Shown: positions 41,573 through 50,437 of the stretch, in pieces
Layout of the letters: the number at the start of each line of letters is the position of its first letter
Position numbering within the stretch: the stretch's first letter is position 1
Source of the DNA: Methanococcoides sp. LMO-2
GTDB taxonomy: Archaea; Halobacteriota; Methanosarcinia; Methanosarcinales; Methanosarcinaceae
Reading direction: 5' to 3'
NCBI RefSeq assembly: GCF_038432375.1
Contig: NZ_JBCAUS010000002.1
Location: 434,001 to 498,000, forward strand
DNA length: 64,000 bases
Notes under the pieces: model-generated
Seen by the model: the letters and a program-made list of their open reading frames with translations, nothing else
Told to the model about the DNA's origin: nothing
The model's database searches: none
Program-made: the position numbers and the translations under genes

Positions 41573-41582
41573 CTATATATAC
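41573..41582 (+). promoter_or_regulatory. TATA box for the HAD phosphatase gene
   Basis: CTATATATAC, predicted transcript start near 41603-41608. Confidence 0.45.
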
Positions 41583-41640
41583 CTGTTATTTGCAGGAAGG
41601 GCAGGCAATGTTTATCTCATATCAGTTTGAATTGGAAACT

Positions 41641-42294
41641 ATGTTCAATTCACTGATCTTTGATGCAGATGGCGTTCTCATGGATTCCATGCCCTGTCAC
41701 GCTGATGCCTGGGTGCGTACATTCTCCGAAGTTGGCATTGACATAGTCAGACAGGACATTTATGATATTGAAGGGTCCAATCACGTAGGTGTCATCAACC
41801 TGATCTTCGAGAGAGCCGATCGCAAAGCTGACCCTGAAATAATAGAAAAGCTTCGGGTACGCAAACGTGAGCTTTTCTTAAGAAAGAGGAACATCTCCCC
41901 TTTTGAAGGAATGTACGATCTGCTGAAAAGACTGAAAGAAAACTTCCACCTTGCCGTGGTCTCCGGTTCTGATCGTCCCATAGTGGATAGTATGCTAAAC
42001 GAGTTCTATCCGGATATCTTCGAAGTGATAATTTCCGGTGCCGATGTGACAAATGGAAAACCGGATCCTGAACCATACCTGAAAGCTATCGAAATACTTG
42101 GAGTGAAAAAAGAGAACTGCCTTGTGATCGAGAATGCACCTCTGGGAGTGGATTCAGCAAAGAATGCCGATCTCTGCTGCGTGGCAGTTTCAACTTATGT
42201 TGATTCTGAAAAGCTAAGCAGGGCAGACAGAATATTCCCTGAGCATGCTCCTTTGATGTCCTTCCTGGAAGGTCTGGAACCGCTCGATCAATGA
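41641..42294 (+). CDS. HAD-superfamily phosphatase, beta-phosphoglucomutase-like
   Basis: A 217-residue haloacid dehalogenase-type hydrolase. Motif I is FDADGVLMDSM (residues 8-18, nucleophile aspartate), motif II AVVSGSDR, motif III the lysine in NGKPDPEPY, and motif IV is carried by ENAPLGVDSAKNA; the alpha-helical cap of subclass I lies between motifs I and II. This arrangement is typical of sugar-phosphate phosphatases and phosphoglucomutases; the substrate is unknown. Upstream in-frame starts ATG 41608 and TTG 41590 would add 11 or 17 residues; a start near 41608 would be almost leaderless. Confidence 0.85.
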   Translation: MFNSLIFDADGVLMDSMPCHADAWVRTFSEVGIDIVRQDIYDIEGSNHVGVINLIFERADRKADPEIIEKLRVRKRELFLRKRNISPFEGMYDLLKRLKENFHLAVVSGSDRPIVDSMLNEFYPDIFEVIISGADVTNGKPDPEPYLKAIEILGVKKENCLVIENAPLGVDSAKNADLCCVAVSTYVDSEKLSRADRIFPEHAPLMSFLEGLEPLDQ

Positions 42295-42335
42295 GTTAAA
42301 AAGTAGTATGCGAGATAGTGTTATCAAGTCCCTGA

Positions 42336-42360
42336 CATGGTCCCTAAGAGGGTGACCATG
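42336..42360. terminator. Strong hairpin between convergent HAD and fttA genes
   Basis: CATGGTC (42336-42342) with GACCATG (42354-42360), and inside it CCT with AGG around AAG; two bases are bulged. Probably serves both converging transcripts. Confidence 0.5.
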
Positions 42361-42411
42361 GCAGATACTTTCACAGCTTATCCCACAGTTAATTCTTTGA
42401 TAATAACCGCT

Positions 42412-44322
42412 TTAAACAAGTCTTACAGTCTCAAGGTTTGTAAGTGCCCTTGTCTCAAGACGGTATTTCTTATGCAGTGAACTTGCAAGGTCGATGCAGG
42501 AGCGTTCATCACCGTGCTCTGTGAAGACACGTTCCGGCTGTGGCCTCATCTTCTTAAAGAAGTCCATCAGCTGTTTCCTGTCGGAGTGTCCTGAGAAACC
42601 ATCGACAACTTCAACGCCCATGTTCATCTGGACGACATCAGTTCCGTTCCTGGTTGAGATAGGGATCTCTTTCCAGCCTTTCTGGATACGCCTTCCAAGA
42701 GTACCATCTGCCTGGTAACCGACAAACACAAGAGTGTTGTTAGGATCAGGTGCAAATGCCTTGAAGTATTCCATGACAGGACCTGCATTCATCATACCGG
42801 AGGTTGAAAGGATAACACATGGATGTGGATCATTGATGATCTTCTTTCGAAGGTCATTGGAATCTACCGGCTTGAAACAGTCTGCAAGGAACGGGTTCTG
42901 TCCCTTCTGGAAAATAAGCTTCCTGAGGTTATTGTTCAGGTATTCCGGATAGGTCGCGTGTATCGCTGTAGCTTCCCAAATCATACCATCGAGGTAGACC
43001 GGAATATCATCGATTATTCCTTTCCTGATAGCGTCCTCAAGAACTATCATTACTTCCTGGCTTCTACCTACAGCAAACGCAGGGATCAGTACGATACCAT
43101 TATTGGCAATTGTCTTCTTGACGATCTGCTGGAGGTTCTTCTCAGCTTCCTTAAGGGATGGCTGCGTTGCACTGGAAGCACCATATGTCGACTCGGTTAT
43201 AACGGTCTCAACACGTGGGAACTTATTGACAGCAGGGTCAAAGAGCCTTGTAGGACCGTACTTGTAATCACCGGTTATGACAACATTGTGAAGTCCGTCG
43301 CCAATATGGAAGTGTGAAATTGCAGAACCGATGATGTGGCCTGCATTGTGGAATGTAAGCTTTATGTCAGGTGCAATGTCCGTAACTTCTTCAAAATCGA
43401 GTGCAATGGTGTGCTTGAGTCCTTCACGCACATCTGCAGACTCGTAAGGTATCCTTTTACCGTCCTTTGCAGCAACATCAATATAGTCAAGCTGCAGAAG
43501 CACCATCATATCCCTTGTAGGGGATGTGCAGTAAATTGGACCTTCATAGCCATATTTGTAAAGAAGAGGCACAAGTCCCTGGTGATCAAGGTGGGCGTGT
43601 GTAAGTACCACAGCATCGATCTGGTTAAGTGGCTGTACCTCAGGCAGATAAAGATACGGAGTCATATTGTCGTCAGAACCGACGTTCACTCCACAATCGA
43701 TCATTACCTTTGATTCGGGTGTTGATAAAAGGAAGCAGCTTCTTCCGACCTCTTTACAGCCTCCCAGTGATGTGACCCTCACCCATTTGTCTTTGGAGGT
43801 GCATTCCCGGTGAATATTACGTCCGACGGTCTTAAGGATGTCTTTGCGCTCCTTGTGGTTGGTTCGCATAAACTCCCTGATGTTATTGACGGTACGGGAT
43901 TTGATAGGGGGTGTGCGGACAACCTTTGGTGTCCAGCCGATCTTCTTTGTGATCTCGCGAAGTGTTTCCCCATGCTTGCCTATCACAAGTCCGGGTTTTT
44001 CCGCTTCAATGACCACTTCGCCCACATCAGGATCGAAGTGAAAATTAGAGAGAACAGAATCTTTTGGAACGGTATCTTTTATCTTATCGATAGCTTCCTC
44101 AGGGGAAACTAACACCTTTGGGTCCGGACGAACGACTATCCTTGTCCGAAGAGCTTTTGCAAGGTTCCTTACAACATGACCATTGTCTGCAAATTGTTTC
44201 GGATCCTCGGTATAAACAACAAGCTGGGGCCCCTCGAACTCAACACTTGTAATAGTAGTTCCATCAGGGACCTTCTCTTCTATTTTCTTTTTTAGGTCAG
44301 ATAGTACATCTTCTATTGCCAT
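42412..44322 (-). CDS. fttA: Beta-CASP ribonuclease aCPSF1 / transcription termination factor FttA
   Basis: Archaeal homologue of the polyadenylation nuclease CPSF73 that cuts nascent RNA at U-rich sites and ends transcription. The 636-residue protein has two N-terminal KH-type domains ([18 protein letters not shown], about residue 110), a metallo-beta-lactamase core ([20 protein letters not shown], about 240; [19 protein letters not shown]) and a beta-CASP domain ([35 protein letters not shown], and [15 protein letters not shown]). All zinc ligands are visible. It is followed upstream by psmB on the same strand. Confidence 0.95.
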   Translation of the reverse strand: MAIEDVLSDLKKKIEEKVPDGTTITSVEFEGPQLVVYTEDPKQFADNGHVVRNLAKALRTRIVVRPDPKVLVSPEEAIDKIKDTVPKDSVLSNFHFDPDVGEVVIEAEKPGLVIGKHGETLREITKKIGWTPKVVRTPPIKSRTVNNIREFMRTNHKERKDILKTVGRNIHRECTSKDKWVRVTSLGGCKEVGRSCFLLSTPESKVMIDCGVNVGSDDNMTPYLYLPEVQPLNQIDAVVLTHAHLDHQGLVPLLYKYGYEGPIYCTSPTRDMMVLLQLDYIDVAAKDGKRIPYESADVREGLKHTIALDFEEVTDIAPDIKLTFHNAGHIIGSAISHFHIGDGLHNVVITGDYKYGPTRLFDPAVNKFPRVETVITESTYGASSATQPSLKEAEKNLQQIVKKTIANNGIVLIPAFAVGRSQEVMIVLEDAIRKGIIDDIPVYLDGMIWEATAIHATYPEYLNNNLRKLIFQKGQNPFLADCFKPVDSNDLRKKIINDPHPCVILSTSGMMNAGPVMEYFKAFAPDPNNTLVFVGYQADGTLGRRIQKGWKEIPISTRNGTDVVQMNMGVEVVDGFSGHSDRKQLMDFFKKMRPQPERVFTEHGDERSCIDLASSLHKKYRLETRALTNLETVRLV

Positions 44323-44427
44323 TAAACAGCCTTCCTATTTGAAAAAAGTCAAAAAATGTTAAATTTTTTAAAAAAATGTGGTAAGATAAGATCAAAAACC
44401 CTAAGAGAGGGCATGATCTTCATAGGA

Positions 44428-45060
44428 TCAGTTTAGGGTTTCACGTTTCTTTTTTACCTCTTCCTGATCAAGTCTTTCATATTTGTCCTTTGTGATCACA
44501 ACAACATCAATACCTTCACCGGAAGCGGAATCTCTCTTCATTGCATTATGAAGAGCGCGTATTGCAAGGTCGACTCCTTCTTCTACGTTCATGTCATCTT
44601 TGTAACGGTCCTCAAGGACACCATAGGCCATCGGAGAACCTGAACCTGTTGCAACCGCCTTGGTCTCTTCGATCTTTCCACCAAGAGCATCCAGTGAATA
44701 GACTGCAGGTCCGTTCTTGTCAAATCCGCCTATGAGTAACTGAACCATAAGTGGATAATATCTCTGACCACTTAACAGGTTGGAGAGAAGTGTTGCAATA
44801 CCTTTGATCGTAACAGACTCCTGCCTCCTCATCTTGAAAAGTTTGGATTCTACACTAATGACACGGACGATCTGCTGTGCATCGCCTACAGAACCTGCTG
44901 TGGTCATTCCCACAAGATCATCGATCTGGTAGATCTTCTTTGCAGTCTTGCTTGCGATAAAGTTGCCCATAGTTGCTCTCTGTTCAGTAGCAAGAACTAC
45001 TCCATCAGAGCACACTATACCTACAGTAGTTGTGCCTTTTAAATGCTTATCATTATCCAT
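44428..45060 (-). CDS. psmB: Proteasome subunit beta
   Basis: Catalytic subunit of the 20S proteasome. The 210-residue precursor carries a nine-residue propeptide (MDNDKHLKG) that is cut to expose the nucleophile threonine of [21 protein letters not shown]. Other hallmarks are [11 protein letters not shown], the active-site lysine in [12 protein letters not shown] and the [12 protein letters not shown] block. Adjoins fttA, an arrangement known from Methanosarcina relatives (from memory). Promoter: TTTATATATTAAAATC on the minus strand near 45150. Confidence 0.96.
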   Translation of the reverse strand: MDNDKHLKGTTTVGIVCSDGVVLATEQRATMGNFIASKTAKKIYQIDDLVGMTTAGSVGDAQQIVRVISVESKLFKMRRQESVTIKGIATLLSNLLSGQRYYPLMVQLLIGGFDKNGPAVYSLDALGGKIEETKAVATGSGSPMAYGVLEDRYKDDMNVEEGVDLAIRALHNAMKRDSASGEGIDVVVITKDKYERLDQEEVKKKRETLN

Positions 45061-45142
45061 TAATTATACCTCATAGTAAAAAACGAGAAAATCAATAGGT
45101 AAAAATGTGTTTGCTTCCCGCAATACAACATCTGTTTAGTGA

Positions 45143-45160
45143 TTTTAATATATAAATTTA
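45143..45160 (-). promoter_or_regulatory. psmB promoter
   Basis: TTTATATATTAAAATC on the minus strand, about 85-100 bases before the psmB ATG at 45060. Confidence 0.45.
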
Positions 45161-45193
45161 TCCATGGTGATCTTTGAAATAGCAACATAGAGA

Positions 45194-45706
45194 TCAAACG
45201 ATACCTACTTCATCCGCAAGATCCCGGACCCGGGTTATGGCCTCATTGCTCATACCCCTGTCCTTCATCCTTTGAATGCACTTTGAAATATTCACTCTTT
45301 CTTCCCCCATTACAAGGTTGTCAGCATGACATACGATCTTCTCTTCAATGCTGACAGGAAGATAATCGTCCTCAGGCAGACCAAGAAGTAAGGCCTCCTG
45401 CCGGCTTATTCCTGCTCCGATATGATTTCTTATAATTAGTACAAGCCGGGGGTCCAACCCAAGCTCTTCTGCAACCGATACACCTTCAAGTGCATGTCTT
45501 ATTCCATGAGTACGGGACCTGCCAATATCATGGAGAAGTGCACCCAGTTCTACAATTTCAAGATCAACGTCCTTCCCGGAATCCCTTTGTGCAGCAGCTA
45601 TCTCCACAGCGATCTGCGAAACTACCTGACAATGCCTTATTACGTTGGCCGCACAACCTGCTTCCTTAAGCAATTTCAGGGCATCGGAAGTTGTTATCAT
45701 GTTCAA
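45194..45706 (-). CDS. HD-domain phosphohydrolase
   Basis: A 170-residue HDIG-type metal-dependent phosphohydrolase. Metal ligands: the histidine in IRHCQVVSQIAVEIA (about residue 24), the HD pair in LGALLHDIGRSRTHG (about 58) and HAL in GIRHALEGV; a last ligand is probably the aspartate in CHADNLVMG. The natural substrate, perhaps a nucleotide or phosphate ester, is unknown. Its start overlaps the tfe stop by four bases (ATG 45706; a second ATG lies six bases on), so the gene is translated with the general transcription factor. Confidence 0.83.
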   Translation of the reverse strand: MNMITTSDALKLLKEAGCAANVIRHCQVVSQIAVEIAAAQRDSGKDVDLEIVELGALLHDIGRSRTHGIRHALEGVSVAEELGLDPRLVLIIRNHIGAGISRQEALLLGLPEDDYLPVSIEEKIVCHADNLVMGEERVNISKCIQRMKDRGMSNEAITRVRDLADEVGIV

Positions 45707-46200
45707 TTGTTTGCTTTTAGCTCATCAAGACGTTTTGAGAGTTTATCAACCATGAGGGAATTATCCTCGAACATAAGGTCCTCACCACATACAGGACAGA
45801 GGAACTCACATTCGCTGGCATCGTTGAATTCAAATCTCACACAGCCTTCAGGACATGTGTAGAACACATTATCTTCTTCGAAATCAAGACGCATCTGGAG
45901 GTTCTTCACAAGCTTCTTCTTTTCCTTTGCAAGATGTGATTCGATATCACTGAGATCCAGCTGCCACAGGTAGGTCAGCCATCCGCTGCTCGAATCGCGC
46001 TCCCTCCTGCAGATAGCGAGCTTGTTCTCATTCATGATGAAAAGTGTCCTTCTGACAATGTTGAGCATGACACCGGTAGCTTCGGCGATCTGCTCGTCAG
46101 TGACCTCACCCTCAGGCATCTTCTCTATCATCTCAAGCCCTTCTTCACCCATCAATTGTATAAGATATCCCCGGACGACTGGATCATTTAAATCTGTCAA
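45703..46200 (-). CDS. tfe: Transcription factor E, alpha subunit
   Basis: General transcription factor (TFIIE-alpha homologue) that helps RNA polymerase open the promoter. An extended winged helix (NDPVVRGYLIQLMGEEGLEMI, then TDEQIAEATGVMLNIVRRTLF; the two blocks of this domain) is followed by a coiled linker and a zinc ribbon CPEGC...CPVCGEDL (about residues 121-144). The frame begins with TTG 46215, but TTG 46200, three bases after GGTGAT, gives the conserved start MTDLNDPVVRGY, so I chose it. Downstream HD gene is coupled. Confidence 0.92.
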   Translation of the reverse strand: MTDLNDPVVRGYLIQLMGEEGLEMIEKMPEGEVTDEQIAEATGVMLNIVRRTLFIMNENKLAICRRERDSSSGWLTYLWQLDLSDIESHLAKEKKKLVKNLQMRLDFEEDNVFYTCPEGCVRFEFNDASECEFLCPVCGEDLMFEDNSLMVDKLSKRLDELKANN

Positions 46201-46213
46201 TATATCACCTTGC

Positions 46214-46275
46214 AAGTAAGATAGTGTTTATAATTAGATACTTTTGTAAGTAGGTAGTGTTTGTAAATAGATCGT
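46214..46275. repeat. Imperfect direct repeat upstream of tfe
   Basis: AAGTAAGATAGTGTTTATAA (46214-46233) recurs as TTGTAAGTAGGTAGTGTTTG (46244-46263), about 31 bases on; each copy is followed by a TAGAT block (46234-46239 TTAGAT and 46267-46272 ATAGAT). It lies over the presumed tfe promoter and may be a duplicated operator or promoter element. Confidence 0.35.
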
Positions 46276-46366
46276 ATAAATAGATATTATATCAGGAGTA
46301 GGACTCTTGTGTATTTTATTATTTATAGCTAATCCACAGAGGGCTCTCGGGAACCTGTCATAGCGG

Positions 46367-47518
46367 TCAATGAAGTTCCCTTATCATGCGGGTTACATTG
46401 ATCACCTTTTCCATTACATCTTCCCGGGTCTTACCGGTGGCCAGCACTGAAGTGATCGGATCATCCGGAAGAGCCCGGTATCCCCCTGCAGGAATATCAG
46501 CAATAGGCTCATCGCTCATCTTTTCATAAAAGGAGCTATCCACAGTTATTTCATCATCTGCATATACCACTGCCCTGATGGCATACTGATCGATCTGCGG
46601 GACTTTTTCCGGAAGGATACCGTCAAAGGCCTTCACATGAAGATCAAAGAGGTTCAGGCCGGTAGCCATTTCCACACTGTCCAGACTGCCCTGCAACCTG
46701 GCATTCACTTCGATCACCACAGGGCCAGAATCAGTAAGCAGGAAATCTACTCCGTTGGAACCAACAAGACCGAACTCGGATGCTATCCTTTCGGAGATCT
46801 CATACATCTGTTTAGTATAAGGCGTCCTGTAGGGAGTTATATTCCCGCAATAAGCAAAGGGCAGGCCCGATAACCAGGGAATTCCGATGAGCTGTTCGTT
46901 GGCTGCGATAGGAACTGCACTGGAACCGTCAGCTATCAGCGATACACTTGCAGGGAAACCGTAAAGGAATTCCTGCACCATGATATCCGCGGAAGACAAT
47001 GTCGGATCGATCACAGGTAGCTCTTCAAGAATAGCATTCAGGTCATCCTCATTATATGCGACCCTGTTCAGGCGACCTCCTCCTGCACACTTTGGCTTCA
47101 CCATCAGGGGGTAGCCGATCTCAGCAGCTTCATCCACATTAACTGAAAGAGGATGAGGGATTCCCAGGGATCCGAGTTCTTTTGCAAGCGATGATTTATC
47201 AGATGCCCTCTTCATGACATCAGGACTATTGTTCAGTATCCTGCAGGACTGGTCACTAAGATCAAGCTCCTCAAAACCGGAACCAAGAACGATAGCATCG
47301 GGATAGACGTCGAAGTTGTCGATCAGCTCCAGGATGGTCTTCCTGTCTATATCCTTGATATCAATATCCTCATCCGTAAGAAGGGACTGGCACGCAACCG
47401 TATTTTCATTCAGGTCCATGTCACAGAAAGCATCGATGGCATAGACATTGTAACCGGCCCGAGTGGCCGAGCAGGCTATGTTCCTGCTACTGTATCCCAA
47501 AACAAGAACGTTCTCCAG
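46367..47518 (-). CDS. ATP-grasp domain protein
   Basis: A 383-residue carboxylate-amine ligase of the ATP-grasp superfamily: GYSSRNIACSATRAGYNVYAID at the N-terminus (Rossmann-like half), YPLMVKPKCAGGGRLNRVAYN with the ATP-binding lysine, VQEFLYGFPASVS, and VVIEVNARLQGSLDSVEMATG as the metal site. Product unknown; methanogen relatives include cofactor ligases. The open frame begins 29 codons upstream inside the preceding gene, but TAAGGAGG ends 8 bases before CTG 47518, which directly precedes the conserved ENVLVLGYSSRN, so I place the start there as a CTG codon. Confidence 0.75.
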   Translation of the reverse strand: MENVLVLGYSSRNIACSATRAGYNVYAIDAFCDMDLNENTVACQSLLTDEDIDIKDIDRKTILELIDNFDVYPDAIVLGSGFEELDLSDQSCRILNNSPDVMKRASDKSSLAKELGSLGIPHPLSVNVDEAAEIGYPLMVKPKCAGGGRLNRVAYNEDDLNAILEELPVIDPTLSSADIMVQEFLYGFPASVSLIADGSSAVPIAANEQLIGIPWLSGLPFAYCGNITPYRTPYTKQMYEISERIASEFGLVGSNGVDFLLTDSGPVVIEVNARLQGSLDSVEMATGLNLFDLHVKAFDGILPEKVPQIDQYAIRAVVYADDEITVDSSFYEKMSDEPIADIPAGGYRALPDDPITSVLATGKTREDVMEKVINVTRMIRELH

Positions 47519-47531
47519 AAGTGTGGCCTCC

Positions 47532-48653
47532 TTATAACCTGTGTGCACTGTCCTCCGGCAAGGCAAAAAGTCCCTGCTCGGTACTGATAACCGGGATTTC
47601 ATCACCTGCTTCGGATGAGAAGAACATGGGTTTCTTTAGCGTTATCGTCTGGTAGGTCGTCGGGTCCAGAACCATGATATCATCGCCTTCCACAGCTACA
47701 AGAACAGCACCAACCGCATCATCCCTGTTGGCTATGCGTATAGCACCATCCAGTTTCTCGGTCTCTATCAGGAACCTGGCACCTGTTCCAAGGTAGATTC
47801 CTTTGGAATTCTTCCCGGAGTTGCGGATCTCTATGACACTGCCTTTATAGAGAATGATATCACCCGGCATGAACTCGGGGAGTCTCATGGAGAAAGTGAT
47901 CCTGTAAAGGTCTTTTCCGTCCTTATGACCATAAAGTGTAGGAGATTCTGAAAAGGTCCCGCCAATTTCCGAGACAACGGCCTTGCAGATCTGCCGCCCT
48001 GCATTTGCAGAACCAAGGTAGATATCAGCTCCGTCCTTTGAGTCGATACAATCAGTAATAAAAGCGAATCGATCTCCCTTTTTCCATAGTTTTTCAACCA
48101 TATCGGCACAGATAAGTTTGCAGGCATCGATCTCTTCAGGAGTTACTATCCTGTTAGCTGCCCTTATCTGCAGAATAGCCTCAAAGTATCCGCCTGACAT
48201 ACGACTGCACCTGTCACATGCCTCACGTATTATGCGAACCTCTGTTACAAGTTCCTGATGCAATGGTTCTCCCTCGACCATGGCATCGATCTCTACTTTA
48301 ACTTTGTAGAGGTGTGGAGTAAGCTCCCGGGGATCCATGACGATATCAACATCATCGGCTTCCCCGTGGACAAAGAGTTCATCCTCAACGGTCCTGATCA
48401 CGATATCCTCAAGATCGCCTTCATCCCGCCATTTATTGCGGTCAAAACGTGCGTTGCACCTGGAACATATCCTTGTATGAAGAACAAGCGGAAGCACGGC
48501 TAATGTGAAATTCTCTAAAAAGCATTTCCTACAAACGTTTTTGTAGAGTCTTTTGGTCTCTGCCCCGCATTTCGGGCATAATGTAAGGCTCATCAGGTGT
48601 GTGAATGGTAAGTAGATGGATATTAGTCTTTTGTCCATCACAAAAAACTTCAT
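47532..48653 (-). CDS. NMD3 family protein (60S-type ribosome maturation factor homologue)
   Basis: A 373-residue archaeal homologue of NMD3, which in eukaryotes exports and matures the large ribosomal subunit; in archaea it probably assists 50S maturation. Four CXXC knuckles form its zinc region: CPKCGAE, CRKC, CSRC and CDRC. ATG 48653 overlaps the stop of the upstream reductase (ATGA). ATG 48593 ([10 protein letters not shown]) directly precedes the first knuckle and is a good alternative. Its stop overlaps the ribosome site of the ATP-grasp gene. Confidence 0.82.
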   Translation of the reverse strand: MKFFVMDKRLISIYLPFTHLMSLTLCPKCGAETKRLYKNVCRKCFLENFTLAVLPLVLHTRICSRCNARFDRNKWRDEGDLEDIVIRTVEDELFVHGEADDVDIVMDPRELTPHLYKVKVEIDAMVEGEPLHQELVTEVRIIREACDRCSRMSGGYFEAILQIRAANRIVTPEEIDACKLICADMVEKLWKKGDRFAFITDCIDSKDGADIYLGSANAGRQICKAVVSEIGGTFSESPTLYGHKDGKDLYRITFSMRLPEFMPGDIILYKGSVIEIRNSGKNSKGIYLGTGARFLIETEKLDGAIRIANRDDAVGAVLVAVEGDDIMVLDPTTYQTITLKKPMFFSSEAGDEIPVISTEQGLFALPEDSAHRL

Positions 48654-49876
48654 TTTTTGAAAATACCCTTTGCAGAAAACTTCTGCTTCAGCTTCTGGGT
48701 GAACAATGGCCTCAGGTTCCAGAGAAGCTTCTTGTTGCTCTTGAACAAAGCAGAGACAAGCACTATGAAATCCATCTTGTCGAAATCCACGTCTTTAACA
48801 GATTCAGCAAGACAGTTCAGGTCCTCATCCGATAGATTGAAGAACGTGTCATTCACGATCAGGCTGTTCCTGATATCATTTCCGATGGTCTCGCGCCAGC
48901 ATGTTTCATATTCCTGAAGCATCTTCTCGGAGACATCGCCTGCAGCGATCGCTTTTGCTGCAACCTCTGCTGCCATCATTCCAGCATCCATAGCATTACT
49001 GATGCCGCCTCCTGTAAAGGGATCGGATTGTCTTGCAGCATCACCTACAAGCATCAAACCATTTGCAATAGTCTTTTCAATAGGACCACTTGCAGGAACT
49101 GCACCAGCCACACGTTCAATGATCCTGCCTTCAGGTATGTTCTTCTCCAAAAAATCAGTCAGCAGTTCAATCGATCTCCTGCTGCCGGAGCGGTTCCCGA
49201 GTATGCCGATACCAACATTGGCGAGATCGTTACCTTTTGGGAACAACCAGACATATCCCGCAGGTGCAACCTCATTTCCAATGTAAAAATAACAGAAATT
49301 CTGATCTATACCTGAGCCACTTACAAGGAACTGTGCACATGTTTCGATCTGTGAAAGTTTCAGGGAAGTATCGATACCTGCCCACCTGCCAACTTTGGAT
49401 TCAACTCCGTCTGCACCAATGACAATGCTGGAGCGAATTGTATGCACCTCACCATGATACATCAGTTTTACACCGCATACAGTGCCATTCTCAATGATAA
49501 GCCCGGTCACCCTTGCCTTTACAAGTACTTCAGCCCCGGCTTCTGCACTTTGCTCTGCAAGTGCACGGTCAAAGACCTTCCTGTCAAGGACATAACCAAC
49601 CTCTGAGCCGGCATTCTCCTCGGACATCGTAATGGTAATACCATTGGGAGCTATGATGTGTGCACCATTAACTTCAGAGCAGATCCATTTCTCATCCGGT
49701 TCAATGTGCTGTTGAAGACGAAGTTTGCTTACACCTTCGGCACACCTAATAGGTGCACCTATCTCCTGTCGCTTCTCAACAAGAAGAACGGAAAGTCCTT
49801 TTCTTGCAGCAGTGGTTGCTGCTATCGAACCAGCCGGTCCGGCTCCTACAACGATCACATCATACCGGTCTTTCAT
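48650..49876 (-). CDS. Geranylgeranyl reductase family flavoprotein
   Basis: A 408-residue FAD enzyme that saturates the geranylgeranyl chains of archaeal ether lipids (digeranylgeranylglycerophospholipid reductase). The N-terminal Rossmann motif is [16 protein letters not shown] (about residue 9), with [17 protein letters not shown] carrying the cysteine of this family, then the substrate-site [12 protein letters not shown] and FAD-binding [20 protein letters not shown]. Translationally coupled to the NMD3 gene. Chain-saturation level is often temperature-dependent, which would fit a psychrotolerant or halophilic lifestyle, though that is not shown here. Confidence 0.9.
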   Translation of the reverse strand: MKDRYDVIVVGAGPAGSIAATTAARKGLSVLLVEKRQEIGAPIRCAEGVSKLRLQQHIEPDEKWICSEVNGAHIIAPNGITITMSEENAGSEVGYVLDRKVFDRALAEQSAEAGAEVLVKARVTGLIIENGTVCGVKLMYHGEVHTIRSSIVIGADGVESKVGRWAGIDTSLKLSQIETCAQFLVSGSGIDQNFCYFYIGNEVAPAGYVWLFPKGNDLANVGIGILGNRSGSRRSIELLTDFLEKNIPEGRIIERVAGAVPASGPIEKTIANGLMLVGDAARQSDPFTGGGISNAMDAGMMAAEVAAKAIAAGDVSEKMLQEYETCWRETIGNDIRNSLIVNDTFFNLSDEDLNCLAESVKDVDFDKMDFIVLVSALFKSNKKLLWNLRPLFTQKLKQKFSAKGIFKK

Positions 49877-50437
49877 AATATTTCTCCAGAGCTCCTGATC
49901 GTTATTTCTACAGATCAGGAACGATGATAGAACAGATTTATTTTATTTAACAATATTGTAGTGAAATGGTGAGAAGGAATTGGTTTTTAAGTTCTATTAA
50001 GTCATTCGCAAAATCACAATACGAATAAAAGAGATTGTATATTTTTTTAGTATTTTAACAAGTACAAAATTAATCAAATATATTCTAAATAAGCTAAATT
50101 ATTTTAAAATATTTAATAAGTTTTTTTTATTTTGTTGATTTTTTTAAAAAAAAACGCAATCAAAAAGCACTTGATCTCAGATAATCATTAGTTTTAAAAG
50201 CAACATAACTTGTATATTCAGCAAATTTATATACTATAATTTTGTGTACTTATTTGAATATACAGAACATAAGTTTGTCTAAAACAATCAATTGGTGTTG
50301 AAAAAGAATAAAATTGCATTATTTGATATTCTATGAACTAGTTTGATTACATACATACAGTTCGTTTTTAGATAACCGCTTCACAAGTACGGATAAAAGA
50401 ATTGACAGAATGCGCTGCATTATTGGTGGTATGTATA
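49877..50437. other. Very AT-rich divergent region upstream of the large CobN-like gene
   Basis: 561 bases with A and T homopolymers up to nine bases (50130-50155) and several TATA-like stretches, the best being TTTATATAC at 50226-50234. The predicted cobN leader of about 180 bases contains no B12-box, so I found no cobalamin riboswitch. No gene is visible. Confidence 0.5.

Noticed and set aside
42823-43317. 164-codon frame antisense to fttA
   Set aside because: Mirror of the conserved beta-CASP region; no independent signals.
50240-50437. Cobalamin riboswitch upstream of the CobN-like gene
   Set aside because: No B12-box or recognisable core was seen in the leader.
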